Assembly (NCBI GenBank): GCA_951394045.1
Contig: OX595985.1
Span: 1,798,001-1,862,000, forward strand
Direction of reading: 5' to 3'
Source of the DNA: Nitzschia sp. DOCU1
Lineage: Eukaryota; Bacillariophyta; Bacillariophyceae; Bacillariales; Bacillariaceae
DNA length: 64,000 nucleotides
Shown: in pieces, positions 19,369-28,883 of the stretch
Layout: every line of letters begins with the position of its first letter
Position numbering within the stretch: the stretch's first letter is position 1
Translations under genes and position numbers: made by a program
The notes under the pieces: generated by a model
What the model saw: only the letters and a program-made list of their open reading frames with translations
Database searches by the model: none
What the model was told of the DNA's origin: nothing

Positions 19369-22035
19369 TTATTCGACCGTTGCAACCTTCAGTAGAAGTG
19401 CCTGCAACGCAGGGAAGCCCTTCAAATCCTCCATCGATATGGGGACATCCTTGTCATCCGATAGCTCCTTCTTGGAAGCATCCCATAGTTCCCGATATTC
19501 AAATTCGACTGGACATTGGCCATCAAGCGACTTTAGTGTCATGCTTAAGCAGCCTTGCTGGACTAGTTCCTGTAAGAGTTGATCCTCTTGCGACGGCGGA
19601 GCAACAGGCATTGCTTGATGCAGCAACAACTCTATCGAGTAAATATCCACCACACCTCCGGGCCAAACGTATACCAAAACGCTCAATACCTTGTTTTTGT
19701 TGTTGTCGTTTTGTAACATTCCGGCGGTAAATTCTTGAACGTAAAGGTTGGTGGTATCGGCGTCGATGTCATGCGGGTATGACACACACACAATATCGTC
19801 ATCCACAACAATCTCTGGTGACTCGGTGCTGGTCGTTGGAGCAATGGGAATCAGATAACAGGTTCCTGCTCGAAGACAACACACCAAGTACTCCTTCTTG
19901 TTGTCTTCATGGTCCACCACGATTCGACCCATACCAATTACTGGATACGAAAAGAGCAATTGATCCGCATCGGATGCTACACCCCATCCAGGCGAAAGAA
20001 TCGCAACGGTTCCATTGGATAGAGCAACACCACACTTGCTATGATTTTTAAAGCCCAATGCAATGCTTCCATTGGTACCACGACTTGGAATCAACGTGGA
20101 ATTCAATTTGGTGGGAACTTGATGCTGCATATAGGATGCGGCGTCTTGTGGAGTCGAGCCTTCTGGTTGCTGTGTGGATGCTTGAGGAGGCAACAAAATG
20201 GTACTACTCACACGGCCCGACGATGATAATGAAGACGACTCGATGAGACTCATGGCTGGATCCGGTAACAATCGAAATGGCCCTAAAGCCAAGGTAACAG
20301 TGTCGTCATCGTCATTGCGCATGTGTCGTGGTTGATGTGTCTTGGATGCTTGACGATGAATGGCGGTCAAATCCAATGCATGGAAAATGGGCGATTCATC
20401 TTCCCCAATAGGAGTTTGAAGCGTGACTACCATGATGGGAGCAAGAGTGGTACCGCTAGGCTCCGCTGCTCGGTCGCTTACTGTTGGTGAGGATGAGATC
20501 GTGACAGATTCGTTCTGGTTGATGGAGTCTGCTTCATCTTGTTGCCTCGTCAAAGTAGACCCCGATAAGACTGGAGATTGCTGTAGTAGAATTTGTAGAG
20601 ACTGGATGGAATATGGTTCCTCCACATAACCTTTCCAAAGACAATCCGGTTTGGAACGTCTAGGACGAGTCGGTCGTCGACGTTGTTGTGATGCTGCCGT
20701 GGCGGGAGACGACGATGACGACGAAAGGGAAGATTCATTTGTAGTCAAGGCCATCGTCGTCTTGGATGGTACGATGACCAGTTTCCAACACTCCAACAAG
20801 CTCGAAGTATATCCAATCCACAAATACATCAATTCCTCTGACGTTTGTTTGGAGGAGGCTTTTGCTTTTTGCTGCTGACTTGGCGTTGCTTCCAACAGTT
20901 GAGGTAAAGACGCTACCACCATGCAGGTTGGTCCACACGATCCTGTATTCCAAGAATGTTCCAATTCCAAATGATAGCTTGTGCCAAGGTCCTCACCGCC
21001 GTCAGCTGCTGGTTCGACGGCTCGCCAAAACCGAAATTGATGCACATGACCTTCTACCGACAATGCCAAAAAGATTGGCGTCGAGTCATCTGTTGTTGGC
21101 AAGACAAGTAATTGAACCAAGGTAGCATCGGAATTCAATGCCAAGGATGCCAGTGGTGTATGTATCTTGCGGGGAGGGGCGGGTGCAGGAGGGGCGGCCG
21201 TAGATATCGCCGATGGATCCAAAGTTGTTGTAGTAGCCAAAGATGATTCGGGTCTTACCAAGAGATTTCCATAGAGGCGAATTTCTCCATTGGTCAAGGC
21301 CACCAATAAATACTCTTGATTCCAAAGGATCGGTGGACACGAACAATTGGTTGTCGAGGAGAGATCTACAGAGGAGGTTGCATTTGCTGCAGCTGCCGCC
21401 GCCGCCGCCATGCTCGTATTACTGGTAGGTGCCGTGGTAATGGAAGCATCACCTGCCATGGTGCTAGTGTCTTCACCACCCGAGGTGGGTACTGTCACAC
21501 TTTCTTCGTCCATTGTTTCATCATAATCACTTTCTTGTACGCTGGCGATTCTACTACTAGAGGAAGCATTGTCTTGTGGCTGGTCCTCTGTGATGATGGT
21601 GGAGGAAGTGTCTAGTTTTCGATCCGTCGTTGTTTCCAAGGAAGATAACAACAAGATACTAGATATGTGCTGGGGAGTTTGTTGTCGACAAGATCGTGCC
21701 TTCCAATAGGGACCTGGATGCGTATTCGCAGTATGATTTTGGAATACAAGTGTCGTAGCAGTGCTGTCGGGCGAAGCCACAATGGGTGCCAAATCCCAGG
21801 CCATGGAATGTTGCTGCGACACGAAATTGTGGTGTGATACATGATTCGGTCGTATCAATGAAGACGAGGACAGTCGGGAGGAGGACCCTCGTCGCCGTCT
21901 TCGGCCACCAGGCGATGACAAGGTTGGATCGAATTCCTGATCTTGCGCAGACGCAACCACCACATCTGAATCATCATCCGAGGCAGCAGCACCTGCTGCT
22001 GCAGCCACGGCGGCAGCTGAAGGGGAGCCAGTCAT
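19369..22035 (-). CDS. Large orphan protein, possibly beta-propeller-like
   Basis: 888 residues from an ATG at 22033-22035, intronless; not recognised. The N-terminus is Ala/Ser/Asp-rich and followed by RRRRGSSSR. Later segments alternate short beta-strand motifs with G-x-[IVL]-x-[LV]-[YF] endings (LLVALTNGEIRLYG, VALSNGTVAILSPGW, VCCLRAGTCYLIPI, VYVWPGGVVDIYSIELL), as in WD40- or FG-GAP-type propellers, separated by Ser/Thr/Gln-rich disordered inserts. The C-terminus ends in a helical LKSLDGQCPVEFEYRELWDASKK region. It converges on the cyclase gene with only 156 bp between stops. A retrotransposon LTR sits 178 bp upstream of its start codon on the same strand. Confidence 0.75.
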   Translation of the reverse strand: MTGSPSAAAVAAAAGAAASDDDSDVVVASAQDQEFDPTLSSPGGRRRRRGSSSRLSSSSLIRPNHVSHHNFVSQQHSMAWDLAPIVASPDSTATTLVFQNHTANTHPGPYWKARSCRQQTPQHISSILLLSSLETTTDRKLDTSSTIITEDQPQDNASSSSRIASVQESDYDETMDEESVTVPTSGGEDTSTMAGDASITTAPTSNTSMAAAAAAAANATSSVDLSSTTNCSCPPILWNQEYLLVALTNGEIRLYGNLLVRPESSLATTTTLDPSAISTAAPPAPAPPRKIHTPLASLALNSDATLVQLLVLPTTDDSTPIFLALSVEGHVHQFRFWRAVEPAADGGEDLGTSYHLELEHSWNTGSCGPTCMVVASLPQLLEATPSQQQKAKASSKQTSEELMYLWIGYTSSLLECWKLVIVPSKTTMALTTNESSLSSSSSSPATAASQQRRRPTRPRRSKPDCLWKGYVEEPYSIQSLQILLQQSPVLSGSTLTRQQDEADSINQNESVTISSSPTVSDRAAEPSGTTLAPIMVVTLQTPIGEDESPIFHALDLTAIHRQASKTHQPRHMRNDDDDTVTLALGPFRLLPDPAMSLIESSSLSSSGRVSSTILLPPQASTQQPEGSTPQDAASYMQHQVPTKLNSTLIPSRGTNGSIALGFKNHSKCGVALSNGTVAILSPGWGVASDADQLLFSYPVIGMGRIVVDHEDNKKEYLVCCLRAGTCYLIPIAPTTSTESPEIVVDDDIVCVSYPHDIDADTTNLYVQEFTAGMLQNDNNKNKVLSVLVYVWPGGVVDIYSIELLLHQAMPVAPPSQEDQLLQELVQQGCLSMTLKSLDGQCPVEFEYRELWDASKKELSDDKDVPISMEDLKGFPALQALLLKVATVE

Positions 22036-22209
22036 TATTTCGACAATTAACTTCCAAAGGAATGTTTTCCTGGTAGCAATTCGAAAAGTTACATGACGGA
22101 ACGGATCGTCATGGTCGGTGGCTGCAGGACTTCCCCAAAAGATATTGCTCTCTCTCGCGTTTCGTGCCGACCCAAAGGTATGCTACACTATACACTAATG
22201 CGCTAGCTA

Positions 22210-22213
22210 CACT
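22210..22213. repeat. Target-site duplication, left (CACT)
   Basis: CACT directly abuts the left LTR and is repeated at 28880-28883 directly after the right LTR. Confidence 0.75.
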
Positions 22214-22368
22214 CGAGAAATCATCGACTGAGTGACTCGGAGCCACTCAAAACGTAACAAGAGTAAAAAAAATCATCACAACAAAATATTATGGCATTAC
22301 CGCGCGGGATACGAACACCCGGCTTGACTAACTAGACTAAACCATGCCACTCCTTCGGGGAAATAACG
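22214..22368 (-). repeat. 3' LTR (155 bp)
   Basis: Identical to 28725-28879. In element orientation it begins CGTTATTTCC and ends GATTTCTCG, without the usual TG...CA ends. It contains a tRNA-like stretch (22293-22348) and a 21-bp imperfect palindrome (22229-22249). Confidence 0.9.
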
Positions 22369-22376
22369 GTCCCCTC
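22369..22376 (-). promoter_or_regulatory. Polypurine tract of the copia element
   Basis: On the minus strand GAGGGGAC directly precedes the 3' LTR, the position and composition of a plus-strand primer for reverse transcription. Confidence 0.5.
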
Positions 22377-22550
22377 GATGGGAGACGGAGCTAGGAGTCC
22401 GATCACATCGTACTATCCTCTCCCAAGACTAACTTCCAATAACAACCACCATCACCAAATAAATACAACCGAGGTACCTGCCCCACCGCAGGACGTCCAA
22501 CACGAATGGCCAACAAGTTTAGGCCACCCCCTCGACGAGTCAGACGCGAC

Positions 22551-25500
22551 TTAGAACAGGACTTGTCTTGCAAGCTCCTTACGCTCCGCTCCACTCTGAA
22601 CCTTGGTCAACATGTCGGCTAGGTTCGCCTTGGTATTAACATAACCAATACGTAGGATGTCCGCCGCTGCCTTCGACCTCACGTAGTGATAAGCAATCGA
22701 ATTTGACTTCTTCTTGAGAGTAGACTCCGGCACACTTGTGTTGTTAACAACAGACATGTTGTCGACGAGAACATGAGCATACCCGTCGATAGGAACACCA
22801 AGCATTCGTAACTTGTAACGGAGCGCTTCTAAAAGCTCAACGCCCGTCTTCAACGCCATGAACTCCGACCCAAAAGAACTTGTCTCAATCGAATTTTGCT
22901 TTTTAGAATACCAGACAATCGGAGCACGATTAACCCAAATCAATATACCTGTTCTTGACTGACGAGTAATAACGTTAGCGGCATGAGACGCATCAACAAA
23001 CATGACAATTACCACGTGTTTCCCGAGGGGAGTTGGCGCGTCTGGTGGCCAATCATCAGCCGCCCATGGATAGAATTCCTTCCATTCATGCTTCGGCAAT
23101 TCCGGCAAATGGTCCGGGTATCCATCGTCCATGACCAGATTTGATCTTTCATGATTACTCAGATAAGCAAACACATGTAAGGCCGCCTTAAGATGCCCAT
23201 CTCGTGGACACGCATTGTAAGCCGCCAGCATTGATGTCTCTGTACAGATGTCGATTCGACCGAGCTCAACAATCCACCGAAGAATACCAACACACTGCAT
23301 ATAAAACGTGGCACCTTCATCATTGAGTAACGGGGTAACATCCAATTCTGGCTTATACCCAGAGGGAAATGGCGCGCTCGCCCCAGATTTCAATTCGAGT
23401 TCCATCTGCGCGAGCCTTGACTTAATAACACGGATCGCTTCCTTGATGTAGTCCCCTGAACCAATCGCCCATTTCGGCATGGGGTCACCATCAATCCAGA
23501 ACTTTGAGATCGTTGCCCCAAGGTACCTCGTCGGTTCTCCAATTGAATCCTCTTTCAACAAGAAACGCATGTTAAGATCGTCAAGAATACCCTTCGGATC
23601 CATACTTATTGCAAGTAAATCGTCAGTATAAACCAACAAATATTCGTAGTATTTTTCGCCGTTCGACTTGACGGCCTCTCGAAACCAAACATCCATATCG
23701 GCACGACAAGGAATAAAACCCAATTCCTCCCGGAGGGTCTTGGCACAGTAGCTTCTCCATGAAAATCCGGCAGATTTCAAACCGTAGAGTGCCTTCACTA
23801 TCACCGCGGTCTTGCCCTGTAACGCGCCGAACTCAGGTCCAAGAATCGTATGAACCCTTTCAGCACACGGTGCATTCAAATAAGCACCTGCAATATCGGC
23901 AGAAAGAACAGACAAATTATTCAAAGACGCAAGCAAGAAAGCGAGACGAATACTTTCCCTTGTAACCACGCTTGCATATGTAACCGAAGACGGCGGCTCG
24001 GTTTGGTCCCCTCTCGCACAGATCCTTGCTTTGCGAGTCAGGTCCATTTTGACATCAAAGACAACCATCAGGTCAATGAGTTGCGAGCCAACAGGAACCT
24101 TCTCTTCCGAATCCAAAACTTTCAATGCAGGGATGACCGTCTTGACTTCCTTCGCCATCGCGTTAGCCCAATGTTGAGTTCCTGTCTCGCGGTCAATCTC
24201 GAGTGCACGGGCAACATCCATTGGCCCGGGAACCTCAATTCCAAATTTCTCATTCTTCCTTCGTACGGCACGACGTCTTACCGCTTTCAGGACACTGTCC
24301 CTTTTCCTCAGAGTGAAAGGAACCCACCAAGCAAACGCTGGTTCCGAGACAAGTTTATTCGCAACAGCATATTCGGCAACTTGGACTGGGTAAGCTTCCT
24401 TCGCGTCTCTCAGAGGAATCCACGTTGTACTCCCATCGTTCAATTCGGCACAGATACTCCAGCCTTTTGTAGTGCGCTTTGGGATCCTCTGGCCTCCGCG
24501 TTCAATGAAGCCATCGTCAGCCTTCAGAGCTGTACCGTCGCACCTGTGATCAACAAACTCCTTCACAAAGGCAATTGTGTATCCTTCTTCGTCAACAGAC
24601 GCCATGATAGATTCCACAATATGGTTAGCTGTAACGCATTCAACATCCCCATTCGCCCAAACAACTTCGTATTGGGCTGTATCCAGCAGCGGATTCTCGT
24701 GAAAATGCCCGATAAAGTTTCCATTTGAGTCTCTTTTGCGTCCACGAACGACGCCTGTCAAAACATTATTACCGTCCCCTGTCGCCTTTCGTATCTTTGT
24801 TGATACATAATGATCATACTCGAGCGGCTTCTCTTCTTCATCAAAGGGAGGCGGGACGAACTCCTTATCCTGCTCATCTACCTCGTTTGCTTCATCGTCC
24901 TCGTAGGGAACAAAAGCCGGTACATTATCTTCCGCCCTGATAAATCTTTTATCGCCATCGTCTGGCTTCAAGTCGATCCCTTTTATTCGCTCGCCTAGCT
25001 TTGCGGCAAGTTTGTCGGTGAAATCTTGCTTCATCCGCTTGATATCCTCGTTCTGGTGCTCGTCCTGTGAGAGTGGAATAACAGAAGAACGGTGCAAAAT
25101 GCTACCGTTCGAGGTGAGAACAGCTTGACAGAGCACATCCGGAACATCGAAACTTGGTCCAAGCCAACGACACAATTGTTTCTGCGGTTGGCTTGATTCT
25201 CGTGGTGATCGAGCCCAGCACCAATCGTAAAAACCAAAGTTAATAAGATGTGAAATATCCGCCGTGTCCCCTGCAGCTATCGTTGCTGCGCATTCACCGT
25301 TCTGCTCAGGGTGACCTAGAGCAGTGTGACTTCGTTGTTCGGCACACGTTGCGTAGCAACGGTCCCAGAGACAGGCAGGAACATTGCGGGCCAACATTGT
25401 CCGCTCATACAGCCGACTGACCTCACGAATTGCGTTTTCGGCTTGAGATTGATTGTGCCGGTACGGTTCCACTGGCAGAATTGGTACTTGAGCGCGTTGG

Positions 25501-26666
25501 CATCGTTTCAAAAACTCGCCTTTGGTGAGAGAGAGAGCAGAGTCAGGAACAATGGATTCCGGGAACCCAACAGTGCGAAAGACCTTGTCCAAAGTAGTAT
25601 GGACTTCAGATTCCCTCGGAAGCGGAAAACCAGCTACCCACTGGAATGGCGTCGAGTAGACCGCCATACAAGTGTTGCCCTCGAGTGACTTTGTGGGGCC
25701 AAATTTCACGTCAACGAACAATTTGCTTCGTAGCCTCCTGTATCGTAGCGCATACTCTGTTGGCCGAAATAATCGGTCCCCTGAAACACGGCTCCAATCT
25801 CTGACAGCTCGTTGTGTTGTCTTTGTCAAAGTTCGTTGCGCTGCTTCCAGGCTAATACGCCATCGTCGCGCTAACTGGTCAGCAGTCACAAGCGTAGATC
25901 TTGCTGCCGTTTTCATCGCAGAAAGCGTAGTCATCACCCTGTCCCCTAAAGCGGTGGCAAGAGCAAGGTTGTGAAATGCAGAGCAGATACGTTCGTCGGC
26001 CTGTAGAAGAGAAGAAAGAGAAAACAATTGGGTGGTATTTGTAGCCGAGATCGTATTGAAATATGAATCGCCACCGACTTGTCGCCGAAGATGCTCTTCC
26101 ACGAGATTCGAGTTTGAATCTGATGGCCTCCATTCCAACTCGCTGGTCATACGGACATGAATGTAGTTGATGGGATCAGTAGCCTCGGCACGAGTCGGCT
26201 TCCTGACATGAAAATATGAAAATGGTTTGTCGTATTGTAGTGGGATGTGTAGACCGCTCTTGGGGTCCAAAATACTGTGATCAGTGGCTGCACGTTTATC
26301 CGGTGGGATTCGTTGCAAAGCCACGTCATTTACAACAATTTGGTTTTCCCTCAGTTGGTCGGGACACAACAAATGACAAGACATATTAGGCAAAACGAGT
26401 GCATGGTCAAAAAGAAGAATGTAAGTGTGCATAGTTACCGGGCAATCATACGCCACGGCCACGAGGGCCTCGGTAACATTTCTGATTGGCTCCATACTGT
26501 CATGAAAGCCACTAACGTTGATGTTGGTGTTGTAGGTGTGGAGGACAAAACAATGTTCGAGAGAGAATGCGCATGTGTCGGCGTGCGAATCCAGTTCGCA
26601 GCGTGAAACAGTGGTGTGAGATGAATAAGAAGCAACAACCCGCCGTAGCCAGGAAATGCCACGGCA
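22551..26666 (-). CDS. pol: protease, integrase, reverse transcriptase, RNase H (reached by readthrough from gag)
   Basis: The frame runs without a stop from the codon after gag's UGA (26666) to 22551; the first ATG (26495) lies downstream of the protease active site, so initiation there would lose it. Order: protease motif ELDSHADTC (about 26555-26590); integrase core with D (FVDVKFG), D (VPDSALS) and E (AENAIRE); reverse transcriptase with SADIAGAYLNAP, KALYGLKSAGFSWR and YTDD; RNase H with FVDASHA, SEFMAL, VDNMSVV and NLADMLTK. All catalytic acids are present. The polyprotein would be cut by its own protease. The CDS is contiguous with gag in the same frame. Confidence 0.9.
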   Translation of the reverse strand, partial: CRGISWLRRVVASYSSHTTVSRCELDSHADTCAFSLEHCFVLHTYNTNINVSGFHDSMEPIRNVTEALVAVAYDCPVTMHTYILLFDHALVLPNMSCHLLCPDQLRENQIVVNDVALQRIPPDKRAATDHSILDPKSGLHIPLQYDKPFSYFHVRKPTRAEATDPINYIHVRMTSELEWRPSDSNSNLVEEHLRRQVGGDSYFNTISATNTTQLFSLSSLLQADERICSAFHNLALATALGDRVMTTLSAMKTAARSTLVTADQLARRWRISLEAAQRTLTKTTQRAVRDWSRVSGDRLFRPTEYALRYRRLRSKLFVDVKFGPTKSLEGNTCMAVYSTPFQWVAGFPLPRESEVHTTLDKVFRTVGFPESIVPDSALSLTKGEFLKRCQRAQVPILPVEPYRHNQSQAENAIREVSRLYERTMLARNVPACLWDRCYATCAEQRSHTALGHPEQNGECAATIAAGDTADISHLINFGFYDWCWARSPRESSQPQKQLCRWLGPSFDVPDVLCQAVLTSNGSILHRSSVIPLSQDEHQNEDIKRMKQDFTDKLAAKLGERIKGIDLKPDDGDKRFIRAEDNVPAFVPYEDDEANEVDEQDKEFVPPPFDEEEKPLEYDHYVSTKIRKATGDGNNVLTGVVRGRKRDSNGNFIGHFHENPLLDTAQYEVVWANGDVECVTANHIVESIMASVDEEGYTIAFVKEFVDHRCDGTALKADDGFIERGGQRIPKRTTKGWSICAELNDGSTTWIPLRDAKEAYPVQVAEYAVANKLVSEPAFAWWVPFTLRKRDSVLKAVRRRAVRRKNEKFGIEVPGPMDVARALEIDRETGTQHWANAMAKEVKTVIPALKVLDSEEKVPVGSQLIDLMVVFDVKMDLTRKARICARGDQTEPPSSVTYASVVTRESIRLAFLLASLNNLSVLSADIAGAYLNAPCAERVHTILGPEFGALQGKTAVIVKALYGLKSAGFSWRSYCAKTLREELGFIPCRADMDVWFREAVKSNGEKYYEYLLVYTDDLLAISMDPKGILDDLNMRFLLKEDSIGEPTRYLGATISKFWIDGDPMPKWAIGSGDYIKEAIRVIKSRLAQMELELKSGASAPFPSGYKPELDVTPLLNDEGATFYMQCVGILRWIVELGRIDICTETSMLAAYNACPRDGHLKAALHVFAYLSNHERSNLVMDDGYPDHLPELPKHEWKEFYPWAADDWPPDAPTPLGKHVVIVMFVDASHAANVITRQSRTGILIWVNRAPIVWYSKKQNSIETSSFGSEFMALKTGVELLEALRYKLRMLGVPIDGYAHVLVDNMSVVNNTSVPESTLKKKSNSIAYHYVRSKAAADILRIGYVNTKANLADMLTKVQSGAERKELARQVLF

Positions 26667-28133
26667 TCAATCCTTCTTTCGTCGAGTCATAGAAGCGGCA
26701 ACATGACTGTTGTCGACGCTCATTGATGATGTCTCACTCTGGGCGCTCGTAGACACGGTCGTCGGCGTTTCCTCCGACTTAGTACTCGACACGTTGCGGT
26801 TTCCCGCCTTGCGCTTGAGATCCATAACATAATCCTTCTCCTCCTTTGTAAAAGTATTCCAGATAGCAAAGGGGTACGAGCCATTATTGAGTAGGTGACC
26901 TGATTCGGAAAATCTTCCTCCGCCGCCACCTCCACGTCCTCGGCCTCGACCGCCTCTACCACCACCTCTTCCAAAACCTCGTCCGCGGCCTCTTCCACCG
27001 CGACCTCGTCCACCTCGTCCATCGCCGCCCGAGCTGGTGGTGCTCGAAATATTCCTCGGTAGTGCCGATTTTACCATACTCTCAGCCGCATCAAGCTGGC
27101 CTCCGAGATAATCAATGGCCTGCTGGTAATTCGTCAAAAGAGCCGCATTCGAGAAAACAACTCCCTTTGCAACAGCAAGACGCTCGTCAGTGATACGTGA
27201 GAGCAAACTGCGCACCTTAGCCTCATCTGTACGGCCTTCTCCGTAAGCCTCCAGGTCGGCAAAGGCACTCCTGTGACGCGCAATGAAGCCATCCCATTGG
27301 AAATTCCGCGCCTTGCCATTCCAGAAGATGGTGTTGAGAGTATTCTCCGCCTTATTCTTCACTTGACTGATATGAGAGGCACCAGCATACTGCGCCTTGA
27401 ACGACAAGTAGGCGGACCGTCCGTCTTTGGTGCGGTCGAACTGCTTAACAAATGCCCACGCATCGGTGCCGTGAGTAACATGCCGCATGAGATTGAAAAC
27501 CGTTTCATTGTCGATCTGGAAAGTGTCTCCCGTGTGGTGAGCACGACGAATCAACTCGGAACGAAAGGTAGGATTTCCGAACCCGGGATCGGTGGCAGGC
27601 AGCTGGACTTCGGGACGGACGATATACTCCAAAGGAGTCCCCTCGATTCCATAGGAGGAACCAATCCAAGAATCGATGTCCTCAATCGTCTCCCTCGACT
27701 TTTTAGCCGTAGTAAACTTCTCCGGTAGAGAGGGGTTGCCGTCTTTCTTAATCCTATCCAGGTCGACCTTAAACTTCCACAATCTGGTCAAACGACCAAG
27801 CGAAGCCTCGGCAACGACAAAATCCCTCTGGATCGTCTCCATGTAACGCATATAATAGACCAACTGACGGAAGCGTTTCTGCTGGTTGGTCCCCATAAAG
27901 GTACCGGGGTTGTTAATCTCCTCGTTATTGTTGTTGAGTATAGTACCGCCAGGACGGCGGATGGCGGAGAACAAAGAATCCAACTCATCCTCATCAACGA
28001 TACTTTTCACGTCGTCAAACTTTGAGTAACCTTGCCAGAGCAATGCCTCAACGATCTCAGGATCAAAAGCAAGGACGTCGCCAAGGTAGCCAGCAAATTC
28101 CTGCACAGCAGGGTCAACAGCAGCAGCAGCCAT
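26667..28133 (-). CDS. gag: gag: retrotransposon capsid protein with RGG-rich C-terminus
   Basis: 488 residues from the ATG at 28131-28133 (MAAAAVDPAVQEF) to UGA at 26667-26669. The first 350 residues are helical and capsid-like (YMRYMETIQRDF, LIRRAHHTGD, YLSFKAQYAG, FIARHRSAFADLEAYG, LLSRITDERLAVAKG), in keeping with copia Gag (UBN2/DUF4219-like regions). About residues 370-400 form a Gly/Arg-rich tract (GRGGRGRGGRGRGRG) in place of the usual CCHC zinc knuckle, which I cannot find. The stop is followed in the same frame by pol. Gag would package the element RNA. Confidence 0.85.
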   Translation of the reverse strand: MAAAAVDPAVQEFAGYLGDVLAFDPEIVEALLWQGYSKFDDVKSIVDEDELDSLFSAIRRPGGTILNNNNEEINNPGTFMGTNQQKRFRQLVYYMRYMETIQRDFVVAEASLGRLTRLWKFKVDLDRIKKDGNPSLPEKFTTAKKSRETIEDIDSWIGSSYGIEGTPLEYIVRPEVQLPATDPGFGNPTFRSELIRRAHHTGDTFQIDNETVFNLMRHVTHGTDAWAFVKQFDRTKDGRSAYLSFKAQYAGASHISQVKNKAENTLNTIFWNGKARNFQWDGFIARHRSAFADLEAYGEGRTDEAKVRSLLSRITDERLAVAKGVVFSNAALLTNYQQAIDYLGGQLDAAESMVKSALPRNISSTTSSGGDGRGGRGRGGRGRGRGFGRGGGRGGRGRGRGGGGGGRFSESGHLLNNGSYPFAIWNTFTKEEKDYVMDLKRKAGNRNVSSTKSEETPTTVSTSAQSETSSMSVDNSHVAASMTRRKKD

Positions 28134-28712
28134 AGTAACAGTAAAGAAGCAGGATAACACAACAAGTTGTCACGAAAACAAAAGTCTCGGTGTGAGGGAA
28201 CACAAAACATCAATTCCGAGACGCGTCGAAAGCGTCCGAAAACATCGAGCCGAGATGCAGGCCATTTGCATTGGAAAGCAGCACATCCTCTTGGAATTTC
28301 CTTTTCATGTTCAACACATCTGATTGGGCTAAAGGGGTGAGAAATGAGGTGACACGTCGTCATTTGTATATGCCCATCAAGGCGGAGACATATGCTCCGT
28401 CTGACGTGGTCAATTTTATTTATATGGGTTTCTCCGTTTTCAAGACCTTTATTGCCATGCATTATGCCGGAGAAGCCCGTGCTGCAGCGCACCGAGCATG
28501 GTGCGGTTGTGGGTGCGTCCACCCGTGTGGCGAGATGGCTGCGCGCGCCCGAAGCGAGCAACGCCAGCTGAATCGTCGTTTCGCGATGCTCGACACGAAA
28601 CATGGTTGACGACCATGAGCCTCTTTCTTTTGCTCTTTCGCCGACTCTCCCTTCATCAATCGAAGAGCCAGGTATTGTCGACACCTCCCCAGGTGTTGTA
28701 GTTAGCAAATTG
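28134..28712 (-). other. Untranslated leader of the copia element
   Basis: About 580 bp between the primer-binding site and the gag start. It should hold packaging signals. Short ORFs on the opposite strand (for example 28271-28609) are not credible. Confidence 0.5.
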
Positions 28713-28724
28713 GGTCTGATAAAC
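28713..28724 (-). promoter_or_regulatory. Primer-binding site of the copia element
   Basis: Directly inside the 5' LTR the minus strand reads GTTTATCAGACC, which resembles the TGGTATCAGAGC site complementary to initiator tRNA-Met used by many copia elements; the match is partial. Confidence 0.45.
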
Positions 28725-28879
28725 CGAGAAATCATCGACTGAGTGACTCGGAGCCACTCAAAACGTAACAAGAGTAAAAAAAATCATCACAACAAAATAT
28801 TATGGCATTACCGCGCGGGATACGAACACCCGGCTTGACTAACTAGACTAAACCATGCCACTCCTTCGGGGAAATAACG
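28725..28879 (-). repeat. 5' LTR (155 bp)
   Basis: Same length and sequence as 22214-22368; followed by CACT at 28880-28883, the right target-site duplication. Confidence 0.9.
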
Positions 28880-28883
28880 CACT

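Larger units (their letters stand above)
22214..28879 (-). mobile_element. Complete Ty1/copia-type LTR retrotransposon (CoDi-like), 6666 bp
   Basis: The element reads right to left: 5' LTR 28725-28879, leader, gag 28133-26667, pol to 22551, 3' LTR 22214-22368. Integrase precedes reverse transcriptase, which defines the copia order. The two 155-bp LTRs are identical by eye, target-site duplications CACT flank it, and all enzyme motifs are intact, so the insertion is young and may be active. An in-frame UGA separates gag from pol. The ELDSHADT protease motif matches that of algal copia elements. Confidence 0.93.

Noticed and set aside
22293..22348. A functional tRNA gene in the LTR
   Set aside because: Too short, lacks an anticodon arm and has an imperfect T stem, so it is reported only as tRNA-like.
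23850..24728. 292-residue open frame antisense to pol
   Set aside because: Shadow of the retrotransposon polyprotein, whose motifs are unambiguous on the other strand.
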